Assembly: GCF_000341285.1 (NCBI RefSeq)
Contig: NW_005178399.1
Location: 1-16,055 of the forward strand
DNA: 16,055 nt
From: Galdieria sulphuraria
Taxonomy: Eukaryota > Rhodophyta > Bangiophyceae > Galdieriales > Galdieriaceae
Reading direction: 5' to 3'
Made by a program: the position numbers and the translations under genes. Below the pieces are notes generated by a model. That model saw only the letters and a program-made list of their open reading frames with translations. It did not search any database and was not told where the DNA came from. Positions 10,180-16,055 of the stretch are shown one piece after another; within the stretch, counting starts at the first letter, position 1; each line of letters opens with the position of its first letter.

Positions 10180-10496
10180 ATGACTTTCAGCAGTGCTCTT
10201 TTGCTTGCTTTATTTCACGGTTCCCAACAAGGTGAGTATATTTTGAACTGAAAACTTTTTCCGTGCTATAAAAAAACAAGTCTATTCAGCTTTCCTTTTC
10301 AGAAACTGTCAAACCTTATGGGTGTCGGTTTTCCGCAAATAATATTTCAAAAAACATATTTGAATCAATAAGAATTGATCTAAAAGCACAACAATACAAA
10401 CAATCATTGAAAATAAACAATGATGGACTCAAGACTTTCCTATGCTATCCTGAGAAATGCCTGTTGCAGAGTTACAGACCGATTTCTCCATCTTGA
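10180..10496 (+). CDS. Candidate small secreted protein, two exons
   Basis: I do not recognise this protein. Exon 1 is 10180-10231 and exon 2 is 10303-10496, joined across a 71-nt intron with donor AAG/GTGAGT and acceptor TTTCCTTTTCAG. The spliced frame is 81 codons plus TGA; without splicing the frame stops inside the intron at 10249. Residues 1-17, MTFSSALLLALFHGSQQ, have the polar start, hydrophobic core (ALLLALF) and polar end of a short signal peptide, and the intron falls right after it. The remaining 64 residues are polar and basic, with Cys25, Cys65 and Cys70. No AATAAA lies close downstream; the nearest is near 10676. The strong splice consensus plus an open downstream frame is the main support. 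It could still be chance, or a fragment of a longer gene. Confidence 0.35.
10232..10302 (+). other. Candidate spliceosomal intron, 71 nt
   Basis: The donor is GTGAGT preceded by AAG, and the acceptor is a pyrimidine-rich TTTCCTTTTC followed by AG at 10301-10302. A branch-point-like AACTGA lies at 10246-10251. An alternative acceptor, TCTATTCAG, ends at 10289. Length and signals fit the small introns of compact algal and protist genomes. Confidence 0.4.
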
Positions 10497-10499
10497 AAA

Positions 10500-13400
10500 G
10501 AGTCATATAGAAGACAAGGAAAACTACTATACGGAATATAATTCTGTATACTGACTAAAAGACTCAACTGAGAGTCTGACTGGTTTCTTGTTCTTGTAGA
10601 ATATCTTTGAAATAATAGCCCCAAGCCTGATTCTCAGAATCTCAACAACAGACTACAGAGACTATCAACTGCTAATAAATACGCAAAAATGCTCTGAAAC
10701 AATTATCAATAAAAATAAAAAAACTTGTGAGACAACTAGTTGACCAAAGTACCAACACTCAACCACAGCTTGAATTCCTTTGTCTTTGCTCTCTTCTCGA
10801 CAACGCTAATCTCAAATTTCCATACAAGACCAAAAGTGAAATAAAAACAAGTGTTGCATAAAGTATATAAACTTCAAAGAGATAATAAAAGTTGTACATA
10901 CTAAAAAGAAACTACAGTCTACATGGAACTCAGAGCTCAGGACTCGATGGATTGTTATAAAAGAAACATTTGCAGAGCTTAAAAAAGAAACGCAGATAAT
11001 AGAAATTCACTTGTCCAACTAAAACGAACGACGAATTTGCTTTAGAAATTAAAGTCTGAAAAGTTTCACTAGCAAACTTGAACCAGGTCCACAGACTTGA
11101 CAATACTCACTGAGCCTTCCTGTCCATCCAACAATCAAACCATTGTGTTCATTTCTAATTGGATTGTTATGAGAAGGATCGCTTTGTATTGTCTCCTCTC
11201 ACTGGAGATATATTATTTTGAGTGACTAGTGAGTTTTATGAAAGAAAATATTCCACTTGGAGATATGTAAAAAGGTTCTGGAACAATAAGTGTGCTAGAT
11301 ACAATCAATCTCACATCTCAGTATTGTTGTGAAACGAGAAGAACAGTGTCGTAACAAAGGTCCTCGCAACTCCCTAGCGACACTGTAGCCTTTTAACAGA
11401 GTTGAGTTTGATCAATATTGTCTCTGCAAGGTAAATTTCAAACTACTTGTGACCCTATTTTGATAACAAATCAAGAACGGTTTTGCTACAACCAGTTTTT
11501 GACTCGTTCACGATCTGAGAACCTTTCTTTGTTGATCACTCAAAATTTAGGAAACTGCATAAAGGTGTAAAATTGTCATTTTCCAATTTCAATGACATTA
11601 ACTCTGTTTGGCTTGCATTGTGAGAACTAGAACCTTTCCTTCTATGCAAAATCCGCTCAAGGAGCAATCTTGTTCGATTACGAGTTGTAAAGAAGAATAA
11701 ATCATATATTCAACCGTAGAATTGGAAAGTATACAGAGAACAGGACGATAATAAAAAACTGAACAAAGGTTGGGAATACTTTTGTCTATACACAAATTCG
11801 TACATAAACTACCTACGATAAGTAGGATCGAACCTCAAACGATTCAAGGCTATTGGTTCGTTCTCCACGTAAAGAACTTGTTGAGAGTTTTCAATAGTAT
11901 AACAACAATAAGAGTGGTGATGCTTTTGGTTCTCCTTGCACATATATTTCAAGATTCACCTTTCTTTTTTACTTTGCCAAGAGAGATGAAAGATTCTTAT
12001 TTTTCCATTATTTCTACGCTTATATTCTTCTCTTTTCACTAGTAGACGAAATTGATCCAATATATTTAAGAGAACAAGACCTTTACCAATTTAGATAACA
12101 ACCAAAATATCATTTAAGATTTGACTCTGCAAAAGAATCAGATAAATTGTTTTATCTTATTCTGCTGAATATTGCTTGCGAGTTGACGACATTTTTATTC
12201 TCTGTAGAGCAACTTGGATAAAACAGCGTTTCTCTTCTTTTTCAAGTTTGACTTGCCCCTAGTAGAAATGAACATTCCTTCTATTGATAGACCCGTTTTT
12301 TATACGAAACGTTGAGTTGTCTTTGATTCTCGTCACCAATATCCAAAAGAAAGCCTCTACTAGTGTACCCATCAGGTTATACTTCGCAAGAGTCTTCTTC
12401 CAAGTGCCTAACGCAAGGAACTTTTGTATAGTGACTCACTTATTCAATGAGCTGATGGTTGAGATTGGAAGAAGAATAGGACTCAACTGGACAAATCGTT
12501 CTTTGAATTTGCAGAGCTTTTAAAAGTTTTACCTTTTTTATATTGAAAGAAATAATAGCCCTCTTGGAGTTATATCGTTCCTAAAGCAGCTTTGTACTTT
12601 CTATAGTTTGCTTTCTTGTATATCTTTAAAAGTTGTAGTTTTTACAAAGTTTATCGTGCAAGAGGATGCAGCAAAAGCTTTAATCCTAAACAGTCATGTT
12701 TACCTTCAAAAACACCTCAAATGTATAACCGACTACTGAGGAGAAAGAATTCAACTATGATTCAAATGTGAGAAACGAGAAAAGAATCGATAGAATAGAC
12801 TCAATTCGACTGAATTGAATTTTTCTTGAAAATATCTTTTCTCCTCTTAACAGAATCCACAGTATCAAATGCCACTATTTTCAGAGGAGAAAGAGACAGG
12901 AGTTATTGACTCTTACAGAAATTGAGTATTGATGATACACTTGTGTGAGTCAATGTTGTTTCTGAGATTTGATAACACCACGCGATATTTTGGATCCTTC
13001 TTTGCACATTTGTTTTGCTTTGTCTTTTGCTATCATCAACCTTTGTAGCTTTAGTGATAAGCTGCTACTTGTCATGATATCGTAAGAAAGGAATTTGATG
13101 ATTGCTGAGAATAAAAGACTGTTATGCTTGCGGGTTTCTGCATTTCTACTAAATAATATATTTCAACTGGAGCTTTTGAATAGACTGTACAAGAGAATGA
13201 CTTGATTCATACTCTAGTTCCGTGTTTCGAAATGAAGCAAAAGTGACGTAAAAACTATTCCATAAAATACAGAAAATCTAGAGAGAGACGTCTATGGAAC
13301 AAATTCTTCATGAACAATCTATATCACTCGGAACTCTCATGACTACTCTCGAAAATTCTGAAAGAAACTTTCTTATCTATGTGAGAATGGGCCATGTTCA

Positions 13401-13640
13401 ATAGCTTTATACTCTCAAAGAGCATAAAAAACTTGTGAAATAAACATTGGCTTCCTTCCAATCCTCCTTGTACCTTATGAGAGTTACCATTATATTAGCA
13501 TACGAGAATAAAAATATTGATAGTTGAAAAAGCCATATTGATCGTTCTTCCATAATTCTAGTCATCTCAGTCCAAGCCATAAAGGGTATGACATAGTCAT
13601 CAGTTGATAAAGAGAAGAAGTTGGATTGGTATCCTTTACT
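10500..13640. other. AT-rich DNA with no recognisable gene
   Basis: Several unremarkable ORFs of 65-90 codons are present, the largest at 11770-12042 (hydrophobic, no motif) and 12284-12523. An inverted repeat lies at 11343-11386. I found no transposon ends, tRNA or structured RNA. Eroded gene remnants are possible but not visible by inspection. Confidence 0.6.
11343..11386. other. Perfect 9-bp inverted repeat, 26-nt loop
   Basis: ACAGTGTCG (11343-11351) is the exact reverse complement of CGACACTGT (11378-11386). The stem is more GC-rich than its surroundings. No gene flanks it and no function is assigned; a stem of this length can occur by chance in a window of this size. Confidence 0.4.
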
Positions 13641-13647
13641 GTTTTCC

Positions 13648-13660
13648 TTGTTGTTGTTGT
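13648..13660 (+). repeat. Short TTG microsatellite upstream of the large gene
   Basis: Four TTG units lie 80-93 bp before the ATG of the large gene, just upstream of its TATA-like run. A role as a promoter element is possible but not shown. Confidence 0.5.
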
Positions 13661-13680
13661 GACCGACAAACAGTCAATCG

Positions 13681-13697
13681 TTTATTTATTTATATTT
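13681..13697 (+). promoter_or_regulatory. TATA-like A/T run, putative core promoter
   Basis: TTTATTTATTTATATTT lies 44-60 bp upstream of the chosen ATG. It is the only TATA-like element close to the gene and would give a very short 5' leader. Inference from position and composition only. Confidence 0.4.
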
Positions 13698-13740
13698 GTA
13701 CTCCGAAATAAACAAAAGATTGTTTAATTTCTCTTTGGCG

Positions 13741-15858
13741 ATGGCGAGTTTGGATGAAAAGTGGGAAGCTGTGGACAACTTTAAGTCTGTTGTGGTAGAT
13801 CGTGAAAGGGACGTTTATTTTGTGACAGAAGAACTGTATTATCTTCATAAAGGCCGAAAGCAACTCAGGGGTGTAACAAGTAGTTGCGACTATCGCTTGA
13901 CGATACCATTTGCCCCCCATCTCTTTGGCTCGGGCAAAACGACCTTTGCCCGAACCTATTTGGAGTTGGTGCAAAGGTTTGGTGAAACTTCCCTGTCGAC
14001 GTTTGCTTCGGACCCTTCGAGGAGAGCCTTTTTGGAGAAATTAAAAAGGGCTTCAATGTTGTACGTCAATTTAAGAGAATTGGAGCCAACTCGACCCATC
14101 GAGGAAAATCGCAACCTTGAGTGGGCAGTCTACTATTTGTTAATAAAGGCTGCCTGCTCTCAAGTTGGCGCGGAAATTTTGCGAAAGAAAGAAGCCTTCG
14201 AAATGGTGGATATGGAACCCTCCAACCTAGTTCGACTTTTACGAGATATACTAAGGATTCCTTCTGATCAATATCTTCTGATAGCATTTGATGAAGTTGG
14301 TGTCCTAGACGAAAGTCTCGACGAATTTCATTTCAAGAGAACCCATGACGGTAGAGTTCGACCATACAACGACTTTATCGGTATCATTAGTCAATTGTGC
14401 AAAGAACCCGACTTGTTTTTTATAGTTGTTGGGAAAAGCAAGGGTTTAAGTATTAAGAATGATGTAGCTTTTGGGCTATCAAGAGTTATACTACATTTTA
14501 TCCGTTTATCACCTTTGGACGCTTCCAGTATCGTTGAATTCCTTGGAAGGAGTCTTCTAAAGACACCTACTCAAGAGCCAGTTTGTAATGTCTTATGTAG
14601 TTCTTCATTTTCAGTAAATGAATTGGCAGACTCATTATTGGAATGTACAGGTGGAGTTCCTGGTTTGTTGACTCGTGCAGTGAATATGCTTTTGAATTAT
14701 GTAATAGCAAGAAACCAGCCTTTCATATCGAAAGAAGAATGTTTGACTTGTATGAATGACCACGATTTCCGAAGAATTTGTGCTGAACCATTTGTGGAAC
14801 GAATATTCAATTTGGACGAAGATAGAAAAAGTGTTTTTGATATACTTTTGATGATGGCACTTTATCGTATACCGTTTCAAGTATATGACATATTGACCTC
14901 GGAGTCCTTTTTATATGATGCCGTAACTGAAATGGGATTATATCGATATCCTATTGACGAGAATACTTTTCAAGTCCTAATTCCGAAAGTATTTGTTGGA
15001 ATCTTCAAGAACGACCCTTCCATATCTTCTTTGGAAAAGATACTTCTCGAATCACTTGATGTAGAACCAGTAGATTGTTTCTTCTATTCAAAGTGTCGTG
15101 TATTTGAAGGAATTGTTGCTTTACGACTAGTTTTGATGTTGTCTTCAAAGAATCGAAATGAGTTGAGGGAATTGTTGTGTCAATTGTCTCCGATATGGAA
15201 ACAAATGAAACTTCCAATCAGTACAATATCACCTATTCACTATATCAAGTCTGTTGTTAGTTCTAGAGAAACAAGAAGTGAATCGAACAAGAGTCGAAGA
15301 ACTTTTGCCAATACCGAATGGAATAAGATTATTCGAGAAACACTTTATTTAGAGACTATTTACATTCTTTTGGACGCTACTTCTCATAGCCCTGATATTA
15401 TATTCCAATTACAATCTCCTGTGGAACCCAAAGTTCTTACTGTTGGAGTTGCATGTAAAGGACGTTGGAGGTCGGAAGGAATTGGCTGGTCAGATATTAT
15501 AGATGAAGCCAAGAAATTTTTAGAACCTGTTTATGATCAAGTCTTATCCAGTGCAATGGATTATCATCATTGTATGCTTATTATCGTTAGTACAAAGTTA
15601 TCATTGAATGTTTCTAATGAGTTGGGTAATCAAAGTCGTTGTTATTCCAGTGGAATGTTTATTGGAAATGATTCTTTCAAAGTACCTGATAATTGTGAAC
15701 TTGTTATTCTTTGTGAAAGAGATGTCCAAATGCTGATTGACGAAGAAATATTGAATGGACTTGAAAGAGCATTTCATGTTTCTCATAATCCTACTTTTTT
15801 GAACTTTGGATTAGATTTACTTCATAGAATCCGTAACAGTTTCTTAAGTTGGCAATAG
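13741..15858 (+). CDS. P-loop NTPase with C-terminal nuclease-like domain (Crinkler/RHS-like)
   Basis: An intact, intron-free frame of 705 residues. I start at ATG 13741 (context GCGATGGCG); the frame extends upstream to 13696 but with no ATG. Seen: Walker A-like HLFGSGKTT (residues 60-68, Lys66), Walker B LLIAFDEVGVLDE (179-191, Asp184/Glu185), a sensor-like strand FFIVVGKSKG (226-235) and GGVPG (304-308), the set found in STAND/archaeal-ATPase-like and Crinkler/RHS NTPases. Residues about 360-425 look helical and may form a winged helix. Residues about 525-665 follow a restriction-endonuclease-fold order: helix with Glu533/Glu538, strand PDIIFQL (Asp552), strand VGVACKG (Lys573), helix 583-600, then strands MLIIVS and ELVILC. 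The usual E of ExK is Ala571, so activity is doubtful. No signal peptide or membrane segment is visible, so it is probably intracellular. The subtelomeric position fits RHS-type families. NTPase is fairly secure; the family and nuclease fold are inferred. Confidence 0.93.
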   Translation: MASLDEKWEAVDNFKSVVVDRERDVYFVTEELYYLHKGRKQLRGVTSSCDYRLTIPFAPHLFGSGKTTFARTYLELVQRFGETSLSTFASDPSRRAFLEKLKRASMLYVNLRELEPTRPIEENRNLEWAVYYLLIKAACSQVGAEILRKKEAFEMVDMEPSNLVRLLRDILRIPSDQYLLIAFDEVGVLDESLDEFHFKRTHDGRVRPYNDFIGIISQLCKEPDLFFIVVGKSKGLSIKNDVAFGLSRVILHFIRLSPLDASSIVEFLGRSLLKTPTQEPVCNVLCSSSFSVNELADSLLECTGGVPGLLTRAVNMLLNYVIARNQPFISKEECLTCMNDHDFRRICAEPFVERIFNLDEDRKSVFDILLMMALYRIPFQVYDILTSESFLYDAVTEMGLYRYPIDENTFQVLIPKVFVGIFKNDPSISSLEKILLESLDVEPVDCFFYSKCRVFEGIVALRLVLMLSSKNRNELRELLCQLSPIWKQMKLPISTISPIHYIKSVVSSRETRSESNKSRRTFANTEWNKIIRETLYLETIYILLDATSHSPDIIFQLQSPVEPKVLTVGVACKGRWRSEGIGWSDIIDEAKKFLEPVYDQVLSSAMDYHHCMLIIVSTKLSLNVSNELGNQSRCYSSGMFIGNDSFKVPDNCELVILCERDVQMLIDEEILNGLERAFHVSHNPTFLNFGLDLLHRIRNSFLSWQ
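13930..13953. other. GC-rich perfect hairpin over the Walker A codons
   Basis: TCGGGCAAA (13930-13938) and TTTGCCCGA (13945-13953) pair perfectly over 9 bp with a 6-nt loop. The left arm includes the Gly65 and Lys66 codons of the P-loop. It could form in the mRNA near the start of the gene, but coding constraint alone may explain it. Confidence 0.5.
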
Positions 15859-15894
15859 ATTCTAACTCAGTCCTTCCCTTTGTTTTGAAGAGCA

Positions 15895-15900
15895 AATAAA
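15895..15900 (+). terminator. AATAAA polyadenylation signal of the large gene
   Basis: A canonical AATAAA lies 37 nt after the TAG at 15856-15858 and is followed by a T-rich stretch (CTTTTTTTTGTATG), a good arrangement for cleavage and polyadenylation. It supports the stop of the large gene as a true 3' end. Confidence 0.65.
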
Positions 15901-16055
15901 CTTTTTTTTGTATGTTTGAAACTCGGTTACATCTTACTTGCTTGTCTTTTGGACACCATACAGTCTTCCTTGAATAGAGTTTATTAGCTGGCTTTCAAGG
16001 CTGGCTTATAATCGTTTCATGTCAATTTGCAATAATATTGCAGAGTTGTAGCAAC
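15901..16055. other. Downstream intergenic end of window
   Basis: No gene is supported here. TGCAATA-A-TATTGCA at 16028-16042 is a 7-bp perfect inverted repeat. On the minus strand a short frame ends DYKPALKAS, then TAA TAA and an overlapping AATAAA near 15980. That could be the last exon of a convergent gene entering from the right, but the upstream frame closes within the window unless it is spliced. Confidence 0.35.

Noticed and set aside
11815-11850. GGTTCGATCC on the minus strand, resembling a tRNA T-loop.
   Set aside because: The flanking T-stem has only about three possible pairs and no acceptor stem or A box is in place.
13696-13740. Upstream in-frame extension of the large gene by 15 codons.
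   Set aside because: It begins at TTG and overlaps the TATA-like run. The ATG at 13741 has a far better start context.

Overview
This window looks like the left end of a linear eukaryotic chromosome. It opens at base 1 with about 380 bp of C-rich-strand telomeric repeats, mixed CCCTAATAAA and CCCTAAATAAA units (G strand TTTATTAGGG and TTTATTTAGGG). Eukaryotic features follow: a consensus-like short spliceosomal intron, TATA-like boxes, an AATAAA poly(A) signal and a good start context (GCGATGGCG). The DNA is AT-rich. A unicellular alga or other protist with small introns fits, and a cyanidiophycean red alga such as Galdieria is one possibility, but nothing here fixes the taxon.

Layout. 1-381 is the telomere array and 382-432 a decayed telomere-like zone. 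490-2800 holds two degenerate tandem copies of a 1.15-kb subtelomeric repeat, each a T-rich half followed by a C/T-rich half containing a minisatellite. 2811-13640 is about 10.8 kb with no recognisable protein gene except one modest candidate: a spliced, possibly secreted, 81-residue protein at 10180-10496. It also contains TTG microsatellites, a polypurine tract and small hairpins. 13741-15858 is the one convincing gene, an intact, intron-free 705-codon ORF with a TATA-like run upstream and AATAAA downstream. The last 200 bp hold nothing further that I can support.

The large protein reads as an N-terminal P-loop NTPase (Walker A-like, Walker B DE, GGVPG motif), a likely winged-helix-like middle, and a C-terminal region laid out like a divergent PD-(D/E)XK nuclease whose catalytic acid appears lost. 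That architecture resembles the Crinkler/RHS-type NTPase-nuclease proteins, a family known in several protists to be multicopy and often subtelomeric. The telomere-proximal position here agrees, but the family call is inference from motifs and context. No operon-like cooperation is visible. The window is best read as telomere, subtelomeric repeats, a gene-poor buffer, then the first subtelomeric gene.
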